Part shown: piece by piece, positions 1 through 7,850 of the stretch
Numbering within the stretch: position 1 is the first letter of the stretch
How the letters are laid out: every line of letters begins with the position of its first letter
Source of the DNA: Candidatus Omnitrophota bacterium
GTDB lineage: Bacteria; Omnitrophota; Gorgyraeia; 2-02-FULL-51-18
Assembly (NCBI GenBank): GCA_022072175.1
Contig: JAJVIE010000003.1
Coordinates: forward strand, 430,598-494,597
Direction: 5' to 3'
DNA: 64,000 nt
Program-made: the position numbers and the translations under genes
The notes under the pieces: model-generated
Databases searched by the model: none
What the model was told of the DNA's origin: nothing
Seen by the model: the letters and a program-made list of their open reading frames with translations, nothing else

Positions 1-731
1 CCCTGCGCCGTTACTGCCCGGACGAAGTGACCCTGACGGACCAGAGCGACTCGACCGCCTGCGTCGCCGTGCAGGGGCCGCGCTCCGAAGAGGCCGTGCG
101 GCGTGTGCTGGGCATCGAGCTCAAGGACCTGCCGTACTACGCTTACACGGCCGCCAAGATCGGCGGCGATACGGCGTGGATCTCCCGGTCAGGCTATACC
201 GGGGAGGATGGGTTCGAGTTCTTCGTCAAGCCCCAAACGGCCCTCACGGTCTGGGACAAGTTCGTCACCGCCGGCGAGAGGGAGGGCATCAAGCCCTGCG
301 GTCTGGGCGCGCGCAACACCCTGCGCCTCGAGGCCGGCAACCCGCTCTACGGCCACGAAATGGACGAAACGACCACTCCGCTGGAAGCGGGCCTCGGGTT
401 CGCGGTGTCCTTCGACAAGGGCGCTTTTGTCGGGCGGGATATCCTGTCCCTGCAAAAAGAAGAAGGGCCTCGCCGCAAGATCGTAGGGTTCCGCCTCGCC
501 GATCGCTCGGTAGCGCGCGACGGGTATCCGGTGTTCGCGGGCGAGCGCAAGGTCGGCAAAGTAACGAGCGGATCGTTCGCGCCGTCGGTCGGGGCAAGTA
601 TCGGAATGGCATCCATCGAGAGCTCGCTGGCCGTCGTCGGCAAGGCGCTCGAGATCGAGATCCACGGACGCCGCGTCGCGGCGGAGATCGTCAAGCGGCC
701 GTTCGTGCCGCTGCGCCATAAGAGGAGCTAG
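1..731 (+). CDS. gcvT: Aminomethyltransferase (glycine cleavage T protein), 5' truncated by window edge
   Basis: Transfers the methylene group from aminomethyl-lipoyl H protein to tetrahydrofolate in the glycine cleavage system. The frame is open from base 3, so the N-terminal part lies left of the window; about 243 C-terminal residues are present. Visible family signatures are the SRSGYTGEDGFEF stretch, the CGLGARNTLRLEAG stretch and the C-terminal barrel domain with SGSFAPSVGASIGMA. It is followed 5 bp later by gcvH, and the T-H-PA-PB order is a common bacterial gcv operon. No defect is seen in the visible part. Confidence 0.96.
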   Translation, partial: LRRYCPDEVTLTDQSDSTACVAVQGPRSEEAVRRVLGIELKDLPYYAYTAAKIGGDTAWISRSGYTGEDGFEFFVKPQTALTVWDKFVTAGEREGIKPCGLGARNTLRLEAGNPLYGHEMDETTTPLEAGLGFAVSFDKGAFVGRDILSLQKEEGPRRKIVGFRLADRSVARDGYPVFAGERKVGKVTSGSFAPSVGASIGMASIESSLAVVGKALEIEIHGRRVAAEIVKRPFVPLRHKRS

Positions 732-736
732 AGAGC

Positions 737-1123
737 ATGGACCTGCACAAACTGCGTTACACCGAGACCCATGAGTGGGTGGACCTCAACGGCAAGACGG
801 CCCGCGTCGGCATCACCGACCACGCGCAGAAGGAGATCTCGGACGTCGTTTTCATCGAGCTGCCCAAGGCCGGCCGCGCGCTCAAGGCCAAGGAGAGCGC
901 GATGGTGGTGGAGTCGGTCAAAGCGGCTTTCGACATCTATGCGCCTGTGGCCGGCAAGGTCACCCGCGTCAACGAAGACCTCAGGTCCAAGCCGGAGCTG
1001 GTCAATCAGTCGCCCTATGAGAAGGGCTGGCTCTTCGAGCTCGAGGTGGACGACCCCGCTCAGGCGCAGGGGCTCCTGACCCTCGAGCAGTACGACGGCG
1101 TCAAGGACAAGGTCGGCCACTAG
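737..1123 (+). CDS. gcvH: Glycine cleavage system H protein
   Basis: Lipoyl carrier protein that shuttles the aminomethyl intermediate between P, T and L proteins. It has 128 residues, normal for the family. The lipoyl-attachment lysine is K62 in the ESVKAA context. The ATG start has a GAGAG-rich Shine-Dalgarno-like stretch in the 5-bp gap after gcvT. The lipoate ligase relative at the end of this operon is a plausible modifier of this protein. Confidence 0.97.
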   Translation: MDLHKLRYTETHEWVDLNGKTARVGITDHAQKEISDVVFIELPKAGRALKAKESAMVVESVKAAFDIYAPVAGKVTRVNEDLRSKPELVNQSPYEKGWLFELEVDDPAQAQGLLTLEQYDGVKDKVGH

Positions 1124-1129
1124 ATCTCC

Positions 1130-2464
1130 GTGCAATACGTCTCCAACTCCCCAGGGACGCAGGAGCAGATCCTCAAGGCGATCGGAGCGGGTTCCTTCGA
1201 GGACCTGATCCGCAACGTTCCGAAGTCCATCCGCATCGGCCGTCTCAACATCGCCGAGGGTCTGTCCGAGCTCGAATTGGTGCGGGCGCTCGATGAGACG
1301 GGGGCGGTCAATCGTAATTTCAAGCACTTCATCCCGTACCTGGGCGGCGGTTGTTATGACCACTATGTTCCGGCTGTCGTCGACCGCCTGGCGTTGAGGG
1401 GTGAGTTCATCACCGCCTACACGCCGTACCAGGGCGAAGCCAGTCAAGGCACCCTGCAGAGCATCTACGAGTACCAGACGGCGATCTGCGAGTTGACCGG
1501 CATGGACTACTCCAACGCCTCCATGTACGACGGAGCTTCCAGCCTCGCCGAGGCGGCGCTATTGGCCCTGCGGCATACCGGCCGCCGCCGCGTGATCCTG
1601 CCCGCGTCCCTGCATCCCGAGTACGCGGAGGTCGTGCGCACCTATCTGTCGTTCGTGGACTGTCAGATCGTCACGGTCCCCTGGAAAAAGGGTCTGACGG
1701 ACCCCGCCGAGATCTCCCGCGCGGTGGATGCCGATACCGCGGCGGTGATCGTACAGCAACCCAACTTCTTCGGTCTTCTCGAGGACGCGCCGGCGCTGGC
1801 CGCCGCGGCCCACCAGGCGGGCGCGCTCCTGATCGCCTGCGTCAATCCGGTGTCCCTGGGCGTCGTGGCTCCTCCGGGTGAGTATGGCGCGGACATCGCG
1901 GTGGGAGAGGGTCAGCCGCTCGGCAACCCCGTGTCGTACGGCGGTCCGCACTTCGGGTTCTTCACCGTCCAGGAACCGCTCTTGCGCAGGATGCCCGGCA
2001 GGATCTGCGGGCGTACCGTGGACAAGCAGGGCCGCACGGCGTACGTGCTGACCCTGCAGGCGCGCGAACAGCACATCCGCCGTGAGAAGGCCACCTCCAA
2101 CATCTGCACCAACCAGGCCCTGTGCGCGCTCAAGGGCGCCATCTATCTGTCGCTACTGGGACCGGCCGGCCTGCGCAGACTGTCCCTGCTCAACCTCGAC
2201 AACGCCCATCGGGCCTTCCGCCGGCTGACGGAACTGCCGGGTGTGACGCCGTTCTCGGACGGGCCGTTCTTCAACGAGTTCGCGGTGCGCATCGAGCGCG
2301 ATCCCGTGAAGCTCAGGCACAACCTGCTCAAGCGCCGCGTGCTCGGACCGTTGTCGCTCGAGCGGTTCTATCCCGACATGAAGAACACGTACCTCGTGGC
2401 CGTTACCGAGAAGCGGACCGACTCCGATCTGGAGCAGTTGTGCGCGGCGGTGGAGGAGTCATGA
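1130..2464 (+). CDS. gcvPA: Glycine dehydrogenase (decarboxylating) subunit 1
   Basis: N-terminal half of the split P protein, which decarboxylates glycine with PLP and passes the aminomethyl group to H protein. It has 444 residues, typical for GcvPA. Recognisable stretches include FIPYLGGGCYDHYVP, AYTPYQGEASQGTLQ and YGGPHFGFF. The start is GTG 6 bp after the gcvH stop, without a strong ribosome binding site, suggesting coupled translation. It ends in an ATGA overlap with gcvPB. Confidence 0.96.
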   Translation: MQYVSNSPGTQEQILKAIGAGSFEDLIRNVPKSIRIGRLNIAEGLSELELVRALDETGAVNRNFKHFIPYLGGGCYDHYVPAVVDRLALRGEFITAYTPYQGEASQGTLQSIYEYQTAICELTGMDYSNASMYDGASSLAEAALLALRHTGRRRVILPASLHPEYAEVVRTYLSFVDCQIVTVPWKKGLTDPAEISRAVDADTAAVIVQQPNFFGLLEDAPALAAAAHQAGALLIACVNPVSLGVVAPPGEYGADIAVGEGQPLGNPVSYGGPHFGFFTVQEPLLRRMPGRICGRTVDKQGRTAYVLTLQAREQHIRREKATSNICTNQALCALKGAIYLSLLGPAGLRRLSLLNLDNAHRAFRRLTELPGVTPFSDGPFFNEFAVRIERDPVKLRHNLLKRRVLGPLSLERFYPDMKNTYLVAVTEKRTDSDLEQLCAAVEES

Positions 2465-3897
2465 GCGCGTCGATCTTCGAGAAGCATTCGCACAACGACG
2501 GTTCCTGGTTGCCGCGGCCCGCGGGCGCCGAGACCGAGGTGTTGGCGTGTCTGCCCGAGGCACTGCGCCGCCGGACGGCACCCAAGCTCCCGACGGTGTC
2601 CGAGCTCGACGTGGTCCGCCACTTCACGACGCTGTCGCAGAAGAACTTCTGCATCGACACCAATTTCTATCCGCTGGGTTCATGCACGATGAAGTACAAC
2701 CCCAAGGTCCTCGACGCGATCGCCGCCTCAACGGCGTTCTCGCAGATCCATCCGTACCAGGACGAGGAGCAGGTCCAGGGGGCGCTCAAGGTGCTGTACG
2801 AGATGCAGAAGCTCCTGTCCGAGATCACGGGCATGGACGAGTTCACTCTCCAGCCGGCCGCGGGCGCGCACGGCGAGTTCTGCGGACTGCTCATCACCAG
2901 CGCCTATCACAAGAGCCGCGGTGTCACCAAGCGCAAGGTCCTGATCCCCGACTCCGCGCACGGCACCAACCCCGCCTCGGCAGCGCTGTGCGGCTATGAA
3001 GTGGTGCAGATCAAGACCGACGTTCGCGGGCTGGTGGACCGGGCCGATCTCGAAGCCAAGCTCGATGATGACGTGGCTTGTCTCATGATGACCAACCCGA
3101 GCACTCTGGGACTCTTCGAGGAGGAGATCCTGGAGATCGCCCGCGCGGTGCACGCCAAGGGCGGCCTGCTGTACTACGACGGCGCCAACATGAACGCGCT
3201 CGTCGGCATCTGCCGGCCCGGGGACATGGGGTTCGATATCGTGCATCTCAACCTGCACAAGACCTTCGCTGTCCCGCACGGGTCCGGCGGCCCCGGATCG
3301 GGACCCGTTGGGGTGAAGAAAGACCTGATCCCGCATCTGCCGCGTCCGCGCGTGCTCAAGAAGGGCGGTGCGTATGCCTTCGAGAAGGACGCGCCGGCGT
3401 CCATCGGCAAGCTCCGGACGTACTACGGCAACTTCGGCGCGGTCATCCGCTCGTACGCGTATATCCTCGCGCTGGGCGCGGAGGGTCTGGAGGGCATCGC
3501 CCGCAACGCGATCCTTAACGCGAACTACCTCAAAGAGAAGCTCAAGGACATCTTCGAGCTTCCTTACCCCGGCCCGTGCATGCACGAGTTCGTGGCCTCC
3601 GCGCGCTCGCAGAAGGCCAAGGGTGTCAGGGCTTTGGATATCGCCAAGCGCCTGCTCGACCACGGCGTGCACGCTCCGACGGTGTATTTCCCGCTGATCG
3701 TGGAAGAAGCGATGATGATCGAGCCCACGGAGACGGAGTCCAAGGAGACGTTGGACCGCTTCGTGGAGATCCTCCGTTCCATCCAGCAAGAGATCGACCA
3801 GGACCCGCAGAAAGTCCTCGAAGCACCTCACACCACGCCGGTCTCGCGCATGGACGAAGTGCGCGCGGCGCGCCAACCCGACCTCCGGCTCCGATGA
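2461..3897 (+). CDS. gcvPB: Glycine dehydrogenase (decarboxylating) subunit 2
   Basis: C-terminal half of the split P protein, carrying the PLP. It has 478 residues. The Schiff-base lysine is K267 in NLHKTFAVPHGSGGPG. FYPLGSCTMKYNPK near the N-terminus is another family signature. The frame stays open upstream inside gcvPA, but the ATG at 2461 overlaps the gcvPA stop (ATGA) and gives the expected N-terminus, so it was chosen. Confidence 0.97.
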   Translation: MSASIFEKHSHNDGSWLPRPAGAETEVLACLPEALRRRTAPKLPTVSELDVVRHFTTLSQKNFCIDTNFYPLGSCTMKYNPKVLDAIAASTAFSQIHPYQDEEQVQGALKVLYEMQKLLSEITGMDEFTLQPAAGAHGEFCGLLITSAYHKSRGVTKRKVLIPDSAHGTNPASAALCGYEVVQIKTDVRGLVDRADLEAKLDDDVACLMMTNPSTLGLFEEEILEIARAVHAKGGLLYYDGANMNALVGICRPGDMGFDIVHLNLHKTFAVPHGSGGPGSGPVGVKKDLIPHLPRPRVLKKGGAYAFEKDAPASIGKLRTYYGNFGAVIRSYAYILALGAEGLEGIARNAILNANYLKEKLKDIFELPYPGPCMHEFVASARSQKAKGVRALDIAKRLLDHGVHAPTVYFPLIVEEAMMIEPTETESKETLDRFVEILRSIQQEIDQDPQKVLEAPHTTPVSRMDEVRAARQPDLRLR

Positions 3898-4619
3898 GCG
3901 CCAGCGGCGCGCCGACGGCGTACCGCCTGATCCTCGATCCTCCGCGGCGCCCGACGCTCAACATGGCGATCGACGAGCATCTTTGCGGAGAGCTGTCCGC
4001 CGGCCGCACGGGCCCCATCATCCGCTTGTACGGCTGGAGCGTGCCGGCCGTGACGATCGGATACTTCCAGCGGATCTCAGCCGCCGTGCGGCTATTGGGC
4101 AAGGAGCATCCGCAAGTCGTGCGGCGACTCACCGGAGGAGGGCTGGTGCGGCACGGCTCCGACGTGACGCTGTCGCTCATCGTACCGGTGGGTCACGAGA
4201 AGTTCCGCGGTGAGGTCAAGGAGTCCTACCTGAGGGTCAGTGAGGCCGTGCGCGCGGGCCTGTCAACGGAGCTGCCCGGACTCGATTATCACGATTGCCG
4301 GTCCTTGCCCAGCGGCCGCGGACGGGGTGAACGCATCTGTTTCGACGAGCCGGCCTGTTACGATCTGCTCTGGCGTGGACAGAAGGTCCTCGGGGCCAGT
4401 CAGCGCCGCTTCGGAGGATCGATCCTGCATCAATCCTCGTTGCAGGCTCCGCTGTCCGGGTCGATGATCCGCGAGAGGATCCTTAAAGGTTTCGCGGAGG
4501 TGTGGCGGGCGAGCTTCATCGAAGTACCGTTGAGCTCGGAGGAGCTTGCCGGAGCTGAGAGAGTGGAGCGGGAACGCTACGCGGCCGCCGAGTGGGCGGA
4601 GCCGGCGGTCAGCCGCTGA
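3894..4619 (+). CDS. Lipoate-protein ligase / octanoyltransferase family (LplA/LipM-like)
   Basis: 241-residue member of the BPL/LplA/LipB fold that attaches lipoate or octanoate to carrier proteins. The diagnostic RRLTGGGLVRHG motif and the lysine in GQKVLGASQRR are present. It starts with an ATGA overlap on gcvPB, so it is probably the last gene of the gcv operon and most likely modifies GcvH. The separate C-terminal adenylation-assisting domain of large LplA proteins is absent, which fits LipM-type octanoyltransferases or short ligases; sequence alone does not decide which. Confidence 0.85.
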   Translation: MSASGAPTAYRLILDPPRRPTLNMAIDEHLCGELSAGRTGPIIRLYGWSVPAVTIGYFQRISAAVRLLGKEHPQVVRRLTGGGLVRHGSDVTLSLIVPVGHEKFRGEVKESYLRVSEAVRAGLSTELPGLDYHDCRSLPSGRGRGERICFDEPACYDLLWRGQKVLGASQRRFGGSILHQSSLQAPLSGSMIRERILKGFAEVWRASFIEVPLSSEELAGAERVERERYAAAEWAEPAVSR

Positions 4620-4779
4620 CCGTATCGTTTCCGGACCGGCGTTTGAGCCGGGCCGATTCCTTGGCGGCGTAGCACTCCGGGCAGTTGTAGAGCGCGCGTG
4701 AGAGGGAACGGTCATAGTCCGCGTCGATGACGACGCGTCGGACTTCTTTGACCTCCTTGCCACAGGTGTCGCATTTCAT
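4609..4779 (-). CDS. Small zinc-ribbon protein (56 aa)
   Basis: Short gene converging on the end of the lipoate ligase gene, with an 11-bp overlap. The product begins MKCDTCGKEV and has two CxxC pairs (C3/C6 and C33/C36), the layout of a small zinc ribbon; the C-terminus is basic. Function unknown. On the minus strand a TTGACG (4816-4811) and TAGGCT (4792-4787) pair with an 18-bp spacer ends 7 nt before the ATG, supporting expression, possibly leaderless. Confidence 0.7.
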   Translation of the reverse strand: MKCDTCGKEVKEVRRVVIDADYDRSLSRALYNCPECYAAKESARLKRRSGNDTVSG

Positions 4780-4849
4780 GGGTTCAAGCCTAACAGAACG
4801 GCGGAGGGGGCGTCAATGCCGCCTTCACGGAGTTTTCACCAAAAGTCCC

Positions 4850-4878
4850 TTGACTAAAAAATACCCCGACCGTATAGT
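4850..4878 (+). promoter_or_regulatory. Sigma-70-type promoter of the arginine decarboxylase gene
   Basis: TTGACT (4850-4855) and TATAGT (4873-4878) are separated by 17 bp, close to the housekeeping consensus. Transcription would start near 4885, about 45 nt before the ATG. A GGAGG sequence lies at 4912-4916. Confidence 0.75.
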
Positions 4879-4929
4879 AACGTTAATCAATACGCAGTTA
4901 CACCCGACCACGGAGGATACAAGCCCAAG

Positions 4930-5532
4930 ATGGCTGTGACGCAAAACTCGCAAGCGACCCGCTCCGCCGAATCGACCAACGGGCAGAGCATGCTCGTCCC
5001 GAAGAAGATCTTTTTCACCAAGGGTGTCGGCCATCACAAGCATGAGCTACGCTCGTTCGAGCTCGCGCTCCGCGACGCCAGCATCGAGAAGTGCAACATC
5101 GTGCACGTCTCGAGCATCTTCCCGCCCAATTGCGAATTGATCTCCAAGAACGAGGGCGTGAAGTACATTTACCCGGGCATGATCTCGTTCGCCGTCACGG
5201 CGCGCATCTCGTCCAACGAGCCGCGCCGCCTGATCGCGGCCTCGATCGGATGCGCGATACCCTCGGACTCCAGCACCTACGGCTACCTGAGCGAGTACTA
5301 CGCGTTCGGTCAGACCGAGAAGGAGGCCGGGGACACCGCGGAGGACCTGGCCGCCGCGATGCTCGCCTCGACGCTCGGCATCGAGATCGACGAGGACCAG
5401 AGCTGGGACGAGAAAGAAGAGATCTTCCGGATCTCCGACAAGATCGTCAAGACGACCAATGTCACGCAATCGGCGATGGTGGAGAAGGGCGGATATACGA
5501 CGGTCGTCGCGGCCGGCGTGTTCATTTTCTGA
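4930..5532 (+). CDS. pdaD: Pyruvoyl-dependent arginine decarboxylase
   Basis: Converts arginine to agmatine, the first step toward polyamines. It is a self-cleaving proenzyme: the VSSIFPP motif holds the serine pair S61-S62, and by analogy with the Methanocaldococcus enzyme cleavage between them makes the pyruvoyl group on the second chain. The 200-residue length includes about 24 extra N-terminal residues before PKKIFFTKGVGHHKHEL. It stands alone, with its own promoter upstream and a strong terminator 20 bp downstream. No agmatine-processing gene is nearby. Confidence 0.93.
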   Translation: MAVTQNSQATRSAESTNGQSMLVPKKIFFTKGVGHHKHELRSFELALRDASIEKCNIVHVSSIFPPNCELISKNEGVKYIYPGMISFAVTARISSNEPRRLIAASIGCAIPSDSSTYGYLSEYYAFGQTEKEAGDTAEDLAAAMLASTLGIEIDEDQSWDEKEEIFRISDKIVKTTNVTQSAMVEKGGYTTVVAAGVFIF

Positions 5533-5551
5533 TCCTGGACCGGACTCCGAG

Positions 5552-5585
5552 CGGCGGCCAATGACCTTGGCCGCCGATTTTTTTT
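5552..5585 (+). terminator. Rho-independent terminator after arginine decarboxylase
   Basis: A perfect 10-bp stem CGGCGGCCAA/TTGGCCGCCG with a TGACC loop is followed by A and eight T residues. The start codon proposed for the next gene is only 4 bp downstream. Confidence 0.93.
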
Positions 5586-5588
5586 GAG

Positions 5589-6992
5589 ATGCCTTATACC
5601 TTCAAAGACCCCCACAAGCCCGGTCGACGCCACCTGCTCTTCCTGGCGGCGCTGTCGCTGTTCTATCTGATCTACGGCCTTGGCGGCGGCTCGATCGCCA
5701 GTTGGGAGGAGGGAGTCTACGCCAGTGTCGCCCGGGGCGTCCTCACCCAAGGGGATCCCTGGCGGCTCAACCTCAACGGCCTGCCTTGGTCGGACAAACC
5801 GCCGCTGACGATCTGGATCACCGCGTTCTTCTTCGAGCTCTTGGGCGTGAACGAGCTGTCCGCCCGCCTGCTCTCGGCTCTCTGCGGGGTCGGTACGGTG
5901 CTGATGACCTATCTGATCGGCTGCAGGCTCTTCGGTCGATGGATCGGGTACCTTTCGGCGCTGGCCCTGATCAGCTCATCGCACTACATCCGCTTCGCCC
6001 GTTTCGGTATGCCGGACGTGCCCCTTTTGTTCTTCGTCACGCTGTGCGTGTATTTCTTCCTGAGAGGGGAGGAGCGCAACCGCTACCTGGTCTTCTCCGG
6101 ATTGGCGCTCGGCGCCGCCGTGATGACCAAAGGTTTTTGGGCCCTGACGGTCTTGCCCGCGCTGTGGCTCTACGCCGCGGTCACCGGCCGCGCCGAGATC
6201 GTCGGACGCTCTTCGTACTGGGTCGGCATCATGCTGGCGGTGGTGCTGGCCTTACCGTGGCACTTGTGGGAGAGCTGGCTGCGCATCACACAGGGAGGCA
6301 CCGACTACGCCGATCACCTCGGCTGGGTGCGTACCCATGATGCGTTCCTGCGGGAGCGGAGCAGTCCGTACTTTCATATCCGCACGCTCATCAACAAGTA
6401 TCATCCCTGGATCCTGGTCGGCATCGTTTCGGCCCCGGCTTTCTTGTGGAGAGCTCTGCGCCGCAGGGCCGATGGTGAGGTGCTGTGCGCGTCGTGGATC
6501 TTCCTGACTCTGGCCTACATCACGGTCCTGCCGGCCAAACTGCCTTGGCACGTGCTGTTGGTATACCCGCCGCTGTCGATCACCGTCGGCTGGGCGCTGG
6601 CGCGGCTGTTCCGCGAGAGCCGGACCGTGCTGGTGACGGTGTTGTTCCTGCTGTTGATGCCTCTGCACATCCCGTATTCACGGATCTTCCATCACGATTA
6701 CAGCAGGGGGATCAAGGGCATCGCGCCGACGGTGATCCTTCGGGCCGGTCCGGCGCAGCGACTCTACCTGTACGATTTTCATGATGGGCCGGCGGTGTAT
6801 TTTTATACGGGTCTGGTGACCCAGTATATCGATGACGAGGCGACTTTCGAGAAAGCGGTCCAGGACGACCCGCAGTTCCAATGCCTGGTCCGACGCAACC
6901 GCCTGCATGGATTGTTGCCGATCCTGCGCCGCCATGGCATCCGTATCGCCGGGACGCACGGCGGGGTTTACTATCTCCGCAAGTCCCTGTAG
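5589..6992 (+). CDS. ArnT/PMT-like membrane glycosyltransferase (GT-C fold)
   Basis: 467-residue polytopic protein of the dolichyl-phosphate-mannose / 4-amino-4-deoxy-L-arabinose transferase superfamily, which transfers sugars from polyprenyl-phosphate donors on the outer face of the inner membrane. The first loop after TM1 carries the acidic SWEEGVYASVARG motif and DKPPLTIW, hallmark stretches of this family. About a dozen hydrophobic segments follow, then a soluble C-terminal tail. The ATG directly follows the upstream T-tract and has no clear ribosome binding site, so the exact start is uncertain. Acceptor unknown. Confidence 0.85.
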   Translation: MPYTFKDPHKPGRRHLLFLAALSLFYLIYGLGGGSIASWEEGVYASVARGVLTQGDPWRLNLNGLPWSDKPPLTIWITAFFFELLGVNELSARLLSALCGVGTVLMTYLIGCRLFGRWIGYLSALALISSSHYIRFARFGMPDVPLLFFVTLCVYFFLRGEERNRYLVFSGLALGAAVMTKGFWALTVLPALWLYAAVTGRAEIVGRSSYWVGIMLAVVLALPWHLWESWLRITQGGTDYADHLGWVRTHDAFLRERSSPYFHIRTLINKYHPWILVGIVSAPAFLWRALRRRADGEVLCASWIFLTLAYITVLPAKLPWHVLLVYPPLSITVGWALARLFRESRTVLVTVLFLLLMPLHIPYSRIFHHDYSRGIKGIAPTVILRAGPAQRLYLYDFHDGPAVYFYTGLVTQYIDDEATFEKAVQDDPQFQCLVRRNRLHGLLPILRRHGIRIAGTHGGVYYLRKSL

Positions 6993-7007
6993 TCCCGGGG
7001 ATTAGGG

Positions 7008-7036
7008 TTGCGTCGCCAGCCCGCGGCCGATATAAT
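7008..7036 (+). promoter_or_regulatory. Promoter of the DUF4912-GH57-lipoprotein unit
   Basis: TTGCGT (7008-7013), a 17-bp spacer and a consensus TATAAT (7031-7036). The start codon at 7057 would lie about 14 nt after the transcription start. Confidence 0.65.
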
Positions 7037-7056
7037 AAAACATATCGGGGATCCCT

Positions 7057-7839
7057 ATGAAGCGTCAGACGCGTAAGTCCGCCCCAAAAAAGCTACGGAC
7101 ACCCACCAAGCCGTCGCGCAAGCCGATCCGCAAGATCGCGCGTCGACCGGCCGTGAAGAAGACTCGTAACCCATTAATTTCCAGTAAGATAGATCTTGTT
7201 CACGATCCCGCAACAGAGCCCCATCCGGCACCGGCGCAAGAAGCGGGTCCAAGCGTCTCCTACGAGTATCAGCTGCCGAACCGATATCACGAGAACCGCG
7301 CCGTGCTACTGGTGCGTGATCCCTGGTGGATCTTCGCGTACTGGGAGGTCACGCCCGAACGCGAGTCGGAAGTGTGTGAAGCGATCCGCCGCGAGGGTCT
7401 GACGCGAGACAAGAGCGTGCTGAGGATCTACGACATCACCGGGCGCGATATGGGCTCGCCCAACGGTCACTTCGATATCGAGCTCCACTCCTTCGTGGAT
7501 AACTGGTGCGTCGACGTCGGCGTGCCGGACCGGGAGTGGGTGTGCGAGGTCGGTATCCGGACCTGGGAAGGGCGCTTCTTCGCGCTGGTCCGCTCCAATG
7601 CCGTACGCACACCGCGTTTCGGGATCTCCGACGTCATCGATGAGGAGTGGATGCTGCCCGAGGAGATCGCGCTGAGACTGTACGGATATTCCGCGGGCCT
7701 GTCCGGCCGCGGCGGTTCCGAGGAGGTCCGTGACCTGGTCGAGCGGAGTCTCAAGACATTCCTCAGCGCGGGAGCATCCTCGCGCTCCGAAACGCCGTCC
7801 CCCGAACGCGGCGACAGACCTCCGGCGGAGGTCCGCTAA
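7057..7839 (+). CDS. DUF4912 domain protein
   Basis: 260 residues. The first ~50 are an extremely Lys/Arg/Pro-rich tail (repeats like KPSRKPIRKIARRP). They are followed by a DUF4912 domain with YHENRAVLLVRDPWWIFAYWEVTPE and conserved tryptophans, ending with a hydrophilic tail. DUF4912 proteins are often encoded next to GH57 branching enzymes, as here (11 bp gap), and the fold has been suggested to bind carbohydrate. A role in glycogen or alpha-glucan handling is inference. The basic tail could bind polyanions. Confidence 0.85.
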   Translation: MKRQTRKSAPKKLRTPTKPSRKPIRKIARRPAVKKTRNPLISSKIDLVHDPATEPHPAPAQEAGPSVSYEYQLPNRYHENRAVLLVRDPWWIFAYWEVTPERESEVCEAIRREGLTRDKSVLRIYDITGRDMGSPNGHFDIELHSFVDNWCVDVGVPDREWVCEVGIRTWEGRFFALVRSNAVRTPRFGISDVIDEEWMLPEEIALRLYGYSAGLSGRGGSEEVRDLVERSLKTFLSAGASSRSETPSPERGDRPPAEVR

Positions 7840-7850
7840 GGCCCAAGGAC

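Noticed and set aside
2122-2460. Longer N-terminus for gcvPB
   Set aside because: It would lie inside gcvPA; the ATGA overlap at 2461 gives the normal protein.
7817-7833. GACCTCC-GGC-GGAGGTC hairpin as a terminator inside the end of the DUF4912 gene
   Set aside because: It has no T-tract and lies within coding sequence just before a co-directional gene.
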